A stretch of DNA of 64,000 bases from an uncultured Pseudoalteromonas sp. (GTDB taxonomy: Bacteria; Pseudomonadota; Gammaproteobacteria; Enterobacterales; Alteromonadaceae): assembly GCA_947493455.1 (NCBI GenBank), contig CANLRB010000011.1:92981-156980 (forward strand), given 5' to 3'. The notes beneath the pieces are model-generated. The model worked only from the letters and a program-made list of their open reading frames with translations. It was not told where the DNA came from and ran no database searches. Below, in pieces: positions 26,284 to 35,156 of this stretch. Every line of letters starts with the position of its first letter. Position 1 is the first letter of the stretch. Made by a program: the position numbers and the translations under genes.

Positions 26284-27633
26284 ATGAAAAAAGCAACCGT
26301 GCTTGTTGTTGATGACAAGTCAGATATTCGTTTGAGTTTACGTTTTTTATTAACTAATCATAACTTTGATGTGTTAGAAGCGAGTGATTTAACGACCGCG
26401 CGCGAACAGTTATCGCAAGCGCAGGTTGATTTAGTGCTGTTGGATATGAATTATGAGTTTGACACCACCAGTGGGCAAGAAGGGCTCGATTTTATTCGCA
26501 ACTTGGATATAACCAATTGTCCACCGATAATTGCGATGACAGCATGGTCGAGTGTCGATTTAGCGGTTGCGGCGATGCAGCTGGGCGCACGCGATTTTTT
26601 TGCCAAGCCGTGGGATAATCATGCGGTGATTATGATGGTGCAAAAGCATCTTGCACTCGCGCAGATAGAAACTAAAAAAGAAGCAATCAAACCGACTTTC
26701 GATAACGCACAAGAGACCCACTTATTGTGGCACAGTGCACCGATGCAACAACTGAAAAAGCAACTTGACCGCATCGCCGCAACAGATGCAACCGTCTTTT
26801 TACGCGGTGAAAATGGAACTGGTAAATCCTGTATCGCACATTACCTTCATAATCAGTCCCAGCGATCGGGTCAATTTGTCTCTGTGAATATGGCGGCAAT
26901 AACTGAAAGCCTATTCGAAAGTGAATTATTTGGTCACAAAAAAGGTGCCTTTACCGATGCAAAGCAAGATCGAGTAGGGCGGTTTGAAGCTGCTGATCTC
27001 GGTTCTTTATTTTTAGATGAAATTGGTGTGTTACCGCAGGCGCAACAAGCTAAGCTATTACGCGTGTTGGAATCAAGTGAATATGAGCGAGTGGGCGACA
27101 GTCAAACACGTACCGCGAATTGCCGTGTGATTTGTGCATCGAATGCTGACTTTGAACAGTTGATAAAGCAGGGCGAGTTTAGGACTGACTTGTATTATCG
27201 TCTCAATACTATTGAGCTCACTATCCCACCACTGCGTGACAGACCAGAAGATATTCTGCCATTGGCTGAATATTTTATGGCTAAGCACAGTCATAAATAT
27301 CGATTATCGGCACCACAACTCAGTGCGCAAGCAAAAGAGTTGCTTTATCAACATGATTGGCCTGGTAACGTGAGAGAATTGAGCCATTTGATGGCGCGCG
27401 CTGTATTAATGAATGATACAGGCACAATAGAGGCATGCGATATTGCACTGCAGTCAGGCAATAATAAAGCAATTGCGATGCCAATGATGACATTAGAAGA
27501 TGCAGAGCGAAAACTATTGAAAATGGCCATGCTCCAATCGAATAATCATGTCGAGGATGCAGCAACTTTGTTGGGAATTAGCAAAAGTGCCATCTATCGA
27601 AGACTCGAAAAATTTAATATTAAAACCAAGTAG
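26284..27633 (+). CDS. Sigma-54-dependent response regulator (NtrC family)
   Basis: 449 residues. The receiver domain has acidic DDK near 14-16 and phospho-Asp in VLLDMNY near 53. The AAA+ domain has Walker A GENGTGKS near 175, the sigma-54 contact loop ESELFGHKKGAFTDA near 215, Walker B LFLDEIG and R-finger region LRDRPEDI. A Fis-type HTH closes it (VEDAATLLGISKSAIYRRLEKF). It activates sigma-54 promoters when phosphorylated, and the candidate target is the -24/-12 element before the upstream transporter. No clear Shine-Dalgarno precedes the ATG. Confidence 0.92.
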   Translation: MKKATVLVVDDKSDIRLSLRFLLTNHNFDVLEASDLTTAREQLSQAQVDLVLLDMNYEFDTTSGQEGLDFIRNLDITNCPPIIAMTAWSSVDLAVAAMQLGARDFFAKPWDNHAVIMMVQKHLALAQIETKKEAIKPTFDNAQETHLLWHSAPMQQLKKQLDRIAATDATVFLRGENGTGKSCIAHYLHNQSQRSGQFVSVNMAAITESLFESELFGHKKGAFTDAKQDRVGRFEAADLGSLFLDEIGVLPQAQQAKLLRVLESSEYERVGDSQTRTANCRVICASNADFEQLIKQGEFRTDLYYRLNTIELTIPPLRDRPEDILPLAEYFMAKHSHKYRLSAPQLSAQAKELLYQHDWPGNVRELSHLMARAVLMNDTGTIEACDIALQSGNNKAIAMPMMTLEDAERKLLKMAMLQSNNHVEDAATLLGISKSAIYRRLEKFNIKTK

Positions 27634-27640
27634 GTGACGT

Positions 27641-28951
27641 TTGGCTGGTAAACAAACTAATACTCGGCAATACACATTAGAAGGTGTGCTGGGCGCATTT
27701 TTCACTATTAATATATTGATTATTTTTAGTTTGTTGTGTGTTCTTTTTTATACTATCAACGCAAATTTGTTGCTTGTTGTGACAGTGCTATTTACTTTTG
27801 TTGGCTGTTTTGGTATCTGCTTTTATTTGCTTCGTAATGCGATATTGAACCCGTTTTATAGTTTATCGGCGATGCTAGAGGCGGTTCGACACGAAGATTA
27901 TTCGCTACGCGCAAATCCGAAGTTTAGCGGAGGCGTGGTTAAGGTTTTGAGCGATGAAGTCGCGATGATCGCGCGTGATTTAAGCACTAGAAAGCTCCAT
28001 TATGATCAACAAGCTGTGTTGGTGTTAAATTTGATTGAACAGCTCGCGACTCCGATTGGCATATTTGATCAACAAGGACGTTTGCAGCACGGCAATGAAG
28101 CGCTTTCAAATTGGTGCGGCAAACCGTGGCATAGTTATAAAATGCGTTCAGCAAATGCACTGGGCTTGTTCTTTAACGGCGAAAGCTGGCAGTTTAAAGA
28201 CCAACACATGATTGCAAAGTGGCAAATACGTTATAGTCAATTTGCAATGCAAAATGAGCAATCCCAACTCGTCATATTGACGAATATCGAGCAATTGGTT
28301 TCGCAAACCGAACAGGTCGCCTGGCATAAAATGACGCGCGTATTAAGCCATGAAATTAATAATTCGTTGTCGCCGATTAAATCACTCGCGCAATCCCTAA
28401 TAGACTTGTTAAGCAAACAACTTGATGATCAAAATGTATCGCATGCCCTTGACGTTATTGTGCAACGAAGTAGTAATTTAATGCAGTTCGTTAATCGCTA
28501 CGCAAGTTTGACGCAAGAATTTGATGTTGATAAAACACAGGTTGATTTGCAACATAGCCTCGAGCAAGCCGCTACGTTGTTTGACTATCCAATTACCATT
28601 TCAGGTGCTGTTGAATATGTGTATGCCGATCCTGTTTTACTCGAGCAAGTGATTGTTAATTTAATAAAAAATGCAATTGAAGCGAGTCCAGATAAAACAC
28701 CGGTGACAATAACGAGCCTTGCTAAGTTGAACGCGGTTGAAATTACGGTGTCGGATTCTGGTGTGGGTCTTGCCAATATTGACAATTTATTCGTGCCTTT
28801 TTACACCACCAAGCAAAATGGCAAAGGGATCGGGTTATCATTGTGTCGCAATATGATAGAACAGCAACAAGGAAGGTTAACACTTGAGAATCGTTCGCCC
28901 GAGCAAGGCGCCGTAGCTCGCATAATATTGCCGAATCAACGCAAAAAATGA
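27641..28951 (+). CDS. Sensor histidine kinase, partner of the sigma-54 regulator
   Basis: 436 residues starting at TTG, with TAGGTGA overlapping the upstream stop. Two adjacent TM helices span ~18-65 with almost no periplasmic loop, so the signal may be sensed in the membrane. A HAMP/PAS-like linker follows. The phospho-acceptor histidine is in RVLSHEINNSLSPIKSLA near 237. ATPase boxes are NLIKNAIEAS, DSGVGLANI and GKGIGLSLCRNMI. It resembles NtrY-like kinases without a large sensor. It follows the regulator by 7 bases. Confidence 0.88.
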   Translation: MAGKQTNTRQYTLEGVLGAFFTINILIIFSLLCVLFYTINANLLLVVTVLFTFVGCFGICFYLLRNAILNPFYSLSAMLEAVRHEDYSLRANPKFSGGVVKVLSDEVAMIARDLSTRKLHYDQQAVLVLNLIEQLATPIGIFDQQGRLQHGNEALSNWCGKPWHSYKMRSANALGLFFNGESWQFKDQHMIAKWQIRYSQFAMQNEQSQLVILTNIEQLVSQTEQVAWHKMTRVLSHEINNSLSPIKSLAQSLIDLLSKQLDDQNVSHALDVIVQRSSNLMQFVNRYASLTQEFDVDKTQVDLQHSLEQAATLFDYPITISGAVEYVYADPVLLEQVIVNLIKNAIEASPDKTPVTITSLAKLNAVEITVSDSGVGLANIDNLFVPFYTTKQNGKGIGLSLCRNMIEQQQGRLTLENRSPEQGAVARIILPNQRKK

Positions 28952-29031
28952 CATGTTTCATTACAATTTACAAGATAACCTTATCTACTTTTTAGATACA
29001 CTTACTAAATAGTGATGGACTGGAGTAAACA

Positions 29032-29478
29032 GTGATAAACCATATTAAGCGATTGCTGAGTCAGTTTTCAGAGCCGAGTGAAGGGCAAAAGAGCCAAGTC
29101 GATTTTAATACCGCGCTTGCGGCGTTATTAGTTGAAGTGATGCGTGCCGATGGCAGTGTGTTAGACTCGGAATTGGCGGCGACGCAGAAGATACTGATTG
29201 AGCAATGTGAGGTCGACCAAACGCAAGCAAAAAATTTGATTAGTCGTGCTCAACAACTCGTTGAAGAAGCCATTGATTTATATTTGTTTGTTAAACCTAT
29301 CAACGATTTAACGAGTGACGTTGAGCGCATCGATATTGTTCAACTGTTATGGGCTGTCGCATACAGTGACGGTCAATTAGAAAGTCATGAAGAGCATATT
29401 ATTCGCCGCATTGCGGGCCTACTGTATGTCAGTCATGTCGATTTTATTAGTGCAAAGCATCGCGCTCAAACGAGCTAA
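29032..29478 (+). CDS. TerB-like domain protein
   Basis: 148 residues from GTG, with TGGAG 10 bases upstream. It is all-helical, with two acidic EF-hand-like motifs, MRADGSVLDSE near 38 and AYSDGQLESHEE near 108, as in the tellurite-resistance TerB fold. Such proteins are cytosolic and of unclear biochemical role, often tied to envelope or metal stress. A real tellurite role is not implied. It is convergent with the acetyltransferase gene. Confidence 0.78.
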   Translation: MINHIKRLLSQFSEPSEGQKSQVDFNTALAALLVEVMRADGSVLDSELAATQKILIEQCEVDQTQAKNLISRAQQLVEEAIDLYLFVKPINDLTSDVERIDIVQLLWAVAYSDGQLESHEEHIIRRIAGLLYVSHVDFISAKHRAQTS

Positions 29479-29522
29479 GGCCCATGTATATGAGCCTTCA
29501 TTGCTCAATTAGATTATTGGAA

Positions 29523-30365
29523 TTAACCGAGTTCAAATGTTGTGATGCCATATACTTTTTCAGTCGCGATAGTTGGTTCGCCGTGTTGATACATGCGGGA
29601 GGTAGCAAAAACGCTTTCCATATCGGCACTTTTTGCCAGCGCGACGGCATTTGGGTTGTTACCTGGTACATCAATAATAATTAAGTCGTTATCAATTCCT
29701 GCTTGAAGGGCACTAAATAACTCATTTGCGATAACGCGAGAATCAGCAAATAGCGGCCCAATTTTATAACCTTCAACACATTTTCGTCGCACAGCAAACC
29801 CACGTATTGTCCCATTTTCGATAAAACAGACAGATTTTCCATTGGGTTGCAATAACCAGGCGGTTAGGAATTGTTCGCGTTTGGCTGCAAAGCATTGTTC
29901 ATCGTACTTGATAATGTCTGCGATATCAGCGTTATCAACCGTTTTAATATGGGGTGATAGCGTTGTCGGCGTCTGCGCTTTTTTCTGGTAGCGTGTATTT
30001 TGATAAAAAGGCACGTAACCGACTCGTTGATATATTTCGACGTTTTCTAATACACCATCAATACCGATATTTGCGTCTTGGCAATAGGCTAAACGGTGTT
30101 TGGTAAGTGCTAAACCATAGCCTTTGCCTCTGTACTCAGGAGCTACAATATATAAGCCACAAAACGCATATTGCTCGCTGTATTTCACGGCGCTGCCTAC
30201 GGCTACAATTTGATTGTTAATTTCGCCAACAAAAAAGCCGTTAGGGTCGGCAAGATAAAATAGCTCTGCATCATTGAGTCCAGGATTCCAACCTTCTTGC
30301 TGGGCCCAATCAATAGCGATTTGTACCTCGTTTTCACGCATATTGCGTATGATCAGTTGTGACAT
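29523..30365 (-). CDS. GNAT-family acetyltransferase with C-terminal second domain
   Basis: 280 residues. The start at ATG 30365 (MSQLIIRNMRENE) is fixed by AGGAGG upstream. The N-terminal GNAT fold has the acetyl-CoA motif YIVAPEYRGKGYGLALTKH near 75-95. A second acetyltransferase-like domain follows (residues ~140-280: KSVCFIENGTIRGFAVRRK). The architecture matches the two-domain YitH-type group. The acceptor substrate is unknown. It begins 13 bases after the MAPEG gene, so the two are likely cotranscribed. Confidence 0.82.
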   Translation of the reverse strand: MSQLIIRNMRENEVQIAIDWAQQEGWNPGLNDAELFYLADPNGFFVGEINNQIVAVGSAVKYSEQYAFCGLYIVAPEYRGKGYGLALTKHRLAYCQDANIGIDGVLENVEIYQRVGYVPFYQNTRYQKKAQTPTTLSPHIKTVDNADIADIIKYDEQCFAAKREQFLTAWLLQPNGKSVCFIENGTIRGFAVRRKCVEGYKIGPLFADSRVIANELFSALQAGIDNDLIIIDVPGNNPNAVALAKSADMESVFATSRMYQHGEPTIATEKVYGITTFELG

Positions 30366-30378
30366 AACCCCTCCTAAA

Positions 30379-30765
30379 TTACATTGCACTCAGTAAAATC
30401 ATCGAAAGTGGACATATCAGGCTAATTAACCACACACTTGAGCGAGCAAAATGCCAATCTAAATAGTAAAAAATACAATACAGAACACGCGAGACAATAT
30501 AGGCCACAGCGAGCACTTGTATTGTCGTACCAACTGTATTCGTGGCCAAAGTGACACCAATGGCGATGCCGTAGATGATAAGAGATTCGAAACTATTCTG
30601 ATGGGCAGCAAGAGCACGCGCACCAAAGCCTGTTAGTCGTTGCTGTTGGTCTCTTGGGTGTCGATTGTCGTATCCGCCAAGTCGCTGCATGGCAATAGCA
30701 ACAGGCGCTTTTGCGATAAACGGCAGTAATGCTGCGATAAACGCAGAGTAGATTATGATATCCAT
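30379..30765 (-). CDS. MAPEG-family membrane protein
   Basis: 128 residues with four predicted TM helices. The segment GYDNRHPRDQQQRLTGFGARALAAHQNSFES in the first loop carries the conserved N-R-P and A-x-x-N-x-x-E pattern of MAPEG (membrane-associated eicosanoid/glutathione metabolism) proteins. Bacterial members may have glutathione-dependent activity, but most are uncharacterised. It is first of a two-gene unit with the acetyltransferase. Confidence 0.85.
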   Translation of the reverse strand: MDIIIYSAFIAALLPFIAKAPVAIAMQRLGGYDNRHPRDQQQRLTGFGARALAAHQNSFESLIIYGIAIGVTLATNTVGTTIQVLAVAYIVSRVLYCIFYYLDWHFARSSVWLISLICPLSMILLSAM

Positions 30766-30939
30766 TTCTATGCTCCATAGTTATTATTAGTTATATGATA
30801 ATTTCGAACAACTATAAGTGATAAAGAGTTTGTCGCCAATCTTGGTTTGTCAAACTGTATCAAATTGCTACAAATATATCCTTTATACCGTGTTAACTTC
30901 TTCGTATGATAAAAGCATATTAAGCAGGGAATAATAAAA

Positions 30940-32790
30940 ATGAAAAAGTTGTTATTAGCAAGTTGGGTGATTGTCTTTATCGCGGCGTGTGGCCCAATTG
31001 AAGAGGAACAAACAACCGAGAAAGGTGGTGAAACGACACCAAATACGGCACCAACGCTCAGTGGGCTGCTAACCTATGAAGCAAAAGCATCGACTGAAAC
31101 GCTGATCGTCTTAACTGGCGCAGATTCAGAGAATGATACCTTATCATTAACAATTGCGGATAAACCGAGTTGGCTTGATTTTAGTATCGATAATCAACAA
31201 ATAAAAATGACGCTTTCGCCCGATTTCTTTGATATAGGTGACCACACACTGCAACTTGAACTGTCTGATGGAAAGCTCAGTAATTCGTACACACTGAATT
31301 TAGATGTTGTCGATAATCCAAGTAAGTGGCAATCGCTGCAATTAACAGACGCCGATTTGCAGGGGCGCTGGCTCGATGCGCAGTCGCAAACTCAATATAT
31401 GTTTGCAAATAACGGATTGGGTGTGGTTAACGATGGGCAACAGCTTTATTTATCAAGTTATATAAACCAATTGCCATTGTCCTTATCTCTTTATAATTAT
31501 CGTCACTGTGTTATCACTGAGTGTGCGTCAACAACGGACTTAACTCTTAATATTATTGCGCGTAAAGAAAATAGAATCCGTGTTGAGCTGTTAAGTACTA
31601 ATGCCCCAACCAAGATAATTGAATTAGAAAAACAAACCAACAACTTTGAAACAAATAATCTGGTGTATTTTCATCTAGAAGATAAACAACGCGCATACCA
31701 AGAGCTTAATAAGCTAGATTTTTCTGGTGTGTCGAAAAGTCAATTTTCGGTTTTGTTACACGATTTAAATAATACTAAGAGTAAGCAAACTGTATTGGTC
31801 AATGGCCAGTTTAATCAAGGTACTACGGAGTCGCTGACACATTCGTCAGAAAGCATTTATGTTTCATTTTCTTATCTCGATGGCGAGCAGCTATTAGAAC
31901 TTAAGCCGAATATAGAGAAAGTTGTACTGATGTCCCAGCATTTATCTCATCTTGTGTTAGAAACGCATTATCGATATCAACTCATTACTGACTTACAGGG
32001 CCTTGCAATCGATGACTTTGACGGGTTAGCACATTTTTTACGCCCGCAAACACAATTAAGTGGTTATAAGCAGGCTATAAAAATAGAGACGCCTGAACTT
32101 AATTCAGAAAAAACGTATTCAGGTCGGTTGATTGCAAATAGTAATGTGTCTGAATCTGGCTATCAGTATTTAGGTGGCGCTTCGTTATTTACATTTAACG
32201 GTGAGAATAGCGGCACGACAACCTTGACCAGTGCTGATGGTAATTGGTCAAAAAGTGTCGATTATAGCTATACGCAAGAGCAAGATAGCTTAAAAATAAC
32301 CTTGTTTGATAAACAAACAGATCACGGTTTTTATACCATGGCAAGTGGTGCGAAAGGTATAACACTGGATTTCGAGAATCAAGAAGCGGGTTTAACATGG
32401 CAACATGTGTATGCATTCGAAGAAGTTGATTTGAATGAGACTGAATTTGATTATCTCGGTCGCTTTTATGACCATGATTTGGTCAGTTACATTGAAATTA
32501 CAAATGACGGAAATGCCTATGTTGGAAGCACAAGACAAACAACACAATTTAATTATTTTGCAGACGTTGACAATAGCTTGGGGGTTCGCCTAATCCATAA
32601 TGTAAGCTGTCCAGATGCAACAGATTTTCAATCTTGCTATCAACAGATTCGTGATAACTCACCTGAGGCGATACTTATTCGTCACTATAAAGTGTTACGC
32701 AGCGACAATAATAAACATTTAGCGCAATATGACCTTCAATATGGCATGACAACATACCAAAGTTTACGTAAGTTAACGCGGCTGAATTAG
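30940..32790 (+). CDS. Large lipoprotein with an Ig/cadherin-like N-terminal domain, function unknown
   Basis: 616 residues. The lipoprotein signal is MKKLLLASWVIVFIAACG. A Thr/Glu linker leads to a putative Ig-type domain (residues ~35-125: APTLSGLLTYEA...DGKLSNSYTLNLDVVD), close to the He-PIG/cadherin-like folds of surface proteins. The remaining ~490 residues are beta-rich and unfamiliar, with scattered cysteine pairs (HCVITECAS, SCPDATDFQSC) that could form disulfides. It has its own terminator. Probably exposed on the outer membrane. Confidence 0.72.
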   Translation: MKKLLLASWVIVFIAACGPIEEEQTTEKGGETTPNTAPTLSGLLTYEAKASTETLIVLTGADSENDTLSLTIADKPSWLDFSIDNQQIKMTLSPDFFDIGDHTLQLELSDGKLSNSYTLNLDVVDNPSKWQSLQLTDADLQGRWLDAQSQTQYMFANNGLGVVNDGQQLYLSSYINQLPLSLSLYNYRHCVITECASTTDLTLNIIARKENRIRVELLSTNAPTKIIELEKQTNNFETNNLVYFHLEDKQRAYQELNKLDFSGVSKSQFSVLLHDLNNTKSKQTVLVNGQFNQGTTESLTHSSESIYVSFSYLDGEQLLELKPNIEKVVLMSQHLSHLVLETHYRYQLITDLQGLAIDDFDGLAHFLRPQTQLSGYKQAIKIETPELNSEKTYSGRLIANSNVSESGYQYLGGASLFTFNGENSGTTTLTSADGNWSKSVDYSYTQEQDSLKITLFDKQTDHGFYTMASGAKGITLDFENQEAGLTWQHVYAFEEVDLNETEFDYLGRFYDHDLVSYIEITNDGNAYVGSTRQTTQFNYFADVDNSLGVRLIHNVSCPDATDFQSCYQQIRDNSPEAILIRHYKVLRSDNNKHLAQYDLQYGMTTYQSLRKLTRLN

Positions 32791-32826
32791 CGCTTGCATT
32801 AGTTAGGCTGACAGAAAATAAACACT

Positions 32827-32851
32827 AAGGGTTCATGATGAACCCTTTTTT
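32827..32851 (+). terminator. Intrinsic terminator
   Basis: AAGGGTTC / GAACCCTT stem with loop ATGAT, then six T. It ends the lipoprotein gene. Confidence 0.85.
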
Positions 32852-32900
32852 GTGATTAATTTGCACCTATTTTGTGATGAAAATGTGATAATTCGGTGAG
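32851..32900 (+). promoter_or_regulatory. 11-bp-phased TGTGAT array upstream of the spondin genes
   Basis: TGTGAT occurs at 32851, 32873 and 32884. Degenerate copies fall on the same 11-bp register at 32862 (TGCACC) and 32895 (GGTGAG). One copy per helical turn is how OmpR/PhoB-family regulators bind. The last copy sits at the -35 position relative to GATACT at 32922-32927. The OmpR-type regulator at 34424 is the likely binder (inference). Confidence 0.5.
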
Positions 32901-32959
32901 AGTTTCTTGATATTTGTTTTTGATACTAGAGAGAACAAAAACGCGAACAAGGAAATATC

Positions 32960-33658
32960 ATGAAACCAACACTTATAACTCTATCAGGTCTACTCGCTAT
33001 GGCATCAATGAGCTCTTTTGCAGCTGAGGTTGATGTCAAAATTACGAATCTAACCCAAGGTATCTATTTTACGCCAATTTTGGTTGGCGCCCATAATGAC
33101 ACAAGCCACTTGTTTGAATCAGGTACGATGGCCTCTACTCAGTTGCAAGCGATGGCTGAAGGCGGCGATATCTCCGGTTTAGTGACTGTATTAGATAGCA
33201 TCTCCGCAAATCACGTGGCGAACCCTGCTGGTGGATTATTGGCCCCTGGTGGTTCAACAATGACAAGTATGACAACGAGTGATGGCAATACCAAACTTTC
33301 GATTACAGCCATGATGCTACCAACTAATGATGGTTTTGTTGGACTCGATAGTTGGTCTATTCCCTCACAAGCAGGCACCTACACGATTTATCTTAACGCC
33401 TACGATGCTGGCACTGAAGCAAATAATGAACTAGTTATTGATGGCTCAGGCGCACCCGGTGTAGCCGGCATACCTGCTTCACCAGGTGGCGCGGGTATGG
33501 GCGGTATGGGAGTCACGAATGACGAGGCCAATACATATATTCATATTCACCGCGGCAATTTAGGCGATGATCAAATGGATGGAGGTGCAAGTGACTTAGA
33601 TAATACAGTGCACCGTTGGTTGAATCCAGTTGCAAAAGTCACTGTGACAGTTAAATAA
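32960..33658 (+). CDS. Exported Spondin_N-domain protein
   Basis: 232 residues with a signal peptide (MKPTLITLSGLLAMASMSSFA). The body matches the Spondin_N fold: VDVKITNLTQGIYFTPILVGAHN, LFESGTMAS, AMAEGGDISGL, SITAMMLPTNDGFVGLDS, YDAGTEANNE and the metal-binding-like IHIHRG near 195. A Gly/Ala/Pro-rich insert (~155-175, GVAGIPASPGGAGMGG) is unusual. Spondin_N domains in bacteria are of unknown role, possibly adhesive. It begins the operon with a paralogue and a two-component system. Confidence 0.85.
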   Translation: MKPTLITLSGLLAMASMSSFAAEVDVKITNLTQGIYFTPILVGAHNDTSHLFESGTMASTQLQAMAEGGDISGLVTVLDSISANHVANPAGGLLAPGGSTMTSMTTSDGNTKLSITAMMLPTNDGFVGLDSWSIPSQAGTYTIYLNAYDAGTEANNELVIDGSGAPGVAGIPASPGGAGMGGMGVTNDEANTYIHIHRGNLGDDQMDGGASDLDNTVHRWLNPVAKVTVTVK

Positions 33659-33669
33659 GGAGACCACCT

Positions 33670-34365
33670 ATGCGATTTTTAAACGTAGTTGTTCCATTAG
33701 CGTGTGTCGCACTCGTAGCGTGCGGAGATAGTGATGACCCAGTGGTGGTAACACCCCCTGTAGTTAAACCTAGTTATCAGTTTGAAGTGACGGTAACGAA
33801 CTTAACTTATGCGCAGCCAATGTCACCTGTAACCATTGCGCTACACCAATCAAACAACCTTTGGCAAATAGGTGAATCCGCATCGACCGCACTCGAATTG
33901 CTCGCTGAAGGTGGTGACAATAGTGATATTTTAAACCTCGACTATATTAACGCCAATAGTGCAGACAGTGCGCCACTGCCACCTGGGCAATCGACCACAT
34001 TGCAGATAGCAACGGATACCCTCGAGCAACAAAAATTGTCGTTAATTTCGATGATGGTGAATACAAATGATGGCTTTACCGGTCTTAATGCGATAGATGT
34101 TGCGGCAATGCGAGTTGGAGATTCAATGTCGTACCGCACCGTCTCGTATGACGCGGGCACAGAGGCAAATATGGAGTCGATGGGCACAATACCGGGACCA
34201 GCTGATGGCGGTGAAGGCTTCAATGCTGAGCGCAATGATGTTGACTTTGTCAGTATGCATCCAGGTGTTGTGGGTAACGATGATGGACTGACTCAGTCTG
34301 TTTTAAGTTATCAACATAAGTTTGATAATCCATTGCTTGCTGTGTCTATCACTAGAACCCAATAA
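33670..34365 (+). CDS. Spondin_N-domain lipoprotein, paralogue of upstream gene
   Basis: 231 residues. The lipoprotein signal is MRFLNVVVPLACVALVACG, followed by a Pro/Val linker. The Spondin_N core aligns with its neighbour: FEVTVTNLTYAQPMSPVTIALH, LLAEGGDNSDIL, SLISMMVNTNDGFTGLNA, YDAGTEANMES and SMHPGVVGNDD. One product is soluble and exported, the other lipid-anchored, which suggests cooperation. GGAGACCACCT is a strong ribosome site overlapping the upstream stop region. Confidence 0.85.
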   Translation: MRFLNVVVPLACVALVACGDSDDPVVVTPPVVKPSYQFEVTVTNLTYAQPMSPVTIALHQSNNLWQIGESASTALELLAEGGDNSDILNLDYINANSADSAPLPPGQSTTLQIATDTLEQQKLSLISMMVNTNDGFTGLNAIDVAAMRVGDSMSYRTVSYDAGTEANMESMGTIPGPADGGEGFNAERNDVDFVSMHPGVVGNDDGLTQSVLSYQHKFDNPLLAVSITRTQ

Positions 34366-34397
34366 TGTGACGATAACCTTGTTTATTTGTCACATTA
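34363..34397 (+). repeat. 9-bp inverted repeat between the spondin and regulator genes
   Basis: TAATGTGAC (34363-34371, starting at the stop codon) and GTCACATTA (34389-34397) flank 17 bases. In RNA this is a hairpin without a T-run, so it may act as an mRNA stabiliser or processing site rather than a terminator. In DNA it could be an operator. Confidence 0.45.
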
Positions 34398-34423
34398 AAG
34401 TGCAAATAAGCAAGGAATTTATA

Positions 34424-35149
34424 ATGCATGACCGCGTACTCATTGTTGAAGACGATTTAGATATTGCAAACTTGATTCGAGTCCATCTCAACGAACTAGG
34501 TGTAGATGTTGAACATGTGCAGTCAGCTGAAAACGCACAGCAAAAAATGAGCGCAACACACTATTCGTTGGTGTTACTCGATATCATGCTACCTGGCATG
34601 GATGGATTGACGCTGTGTCGCAAAATCAAAGAACACCAACCTCATGTCAGTGTTTTAATGATGACCTCTAAAGGCAGTGAGATGGACCGAGTTATAGGTC
34701 TCGAAATGGGGGCTGACGATTATATCTGTAAGCCGTTTAGTTATCGAGAATTTCAAGCGAGAGTGAAAGCACAATTACGTCATGTGCACTTACTTCGATC
34801 GTCATCGAATGTTGAACAAGCGTCAACACCATTGGTACTTGGTGCATTGCTTATTGACGGACAGAGTCATCAAGTTGTCTATCAAGGTGACTCAATTAGC
34901 CTGACCGCAACAGAATTCGACTTGTTGCGGCATTTCGCAAGCCACCCCAACCAAGTTTTTTCGCGCGTACAGTTACTTGATTCGGTCTGGGGTTATCAAC
35001 ATTCAGGGTATGAACACACTGTTAATTCTCATATAAATCGATTGCGCGCGAAGATTGAGAAGCATTGTGGCATACCGTTAATTGAAACTGTTTGGGGCGT
35101 TGGCTACAAGTTAAATTCGGCGCTGTTAGAATCACCGATGAAACACTGA
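34424..35149 (+). CDS. OmpR/PhoB-family response regulator
   Basis: 241 residues from ATG 34424 (MHDRVLIVEDDLDI), with AAGGAATTT upstream. An upstream in-frame extension overlapping the spondin gene is rejected. The receiver has phospho-Asp in VLLDIMLPGMDG near 54 and Lys in CKPFSY near 104. The winged-helix DNA-binding domain (~135-235) has the recognition region EHTVNSHINRLRAKIE. Likely part of the spondin transcript. Confidence 0.93.
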   Translation: MHDRVLIVEDDLDIANLIRVHLNELGVDVEHVQSAENAQQKMSATHYSLVLLDIMLPGMDGLTLCRKIKEHQPHVSVLMMTSKGSEMDRVIGLEMGADDYICKPFSYREFQARVKAQLRHVHLLRSSSNVEQASTPLVLGALLIDGQSHQVVYQGDSISLTATEFDLLRHFASHPNQVFSRVQLLDSVWGYQHSGYEHTVNSHINRLRAKIEKHCGIPLIETVWGVGYKLNSALLESPMKH

Positions 35150-35156
35150 GGATGTG

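Noticed and set aside
34363-34397. Intrinsic terminator between spondin and regulator genes
   Set aside because: No T-run follows the second arm and the regulator gene starts 27 bases later with a good ribosome site.
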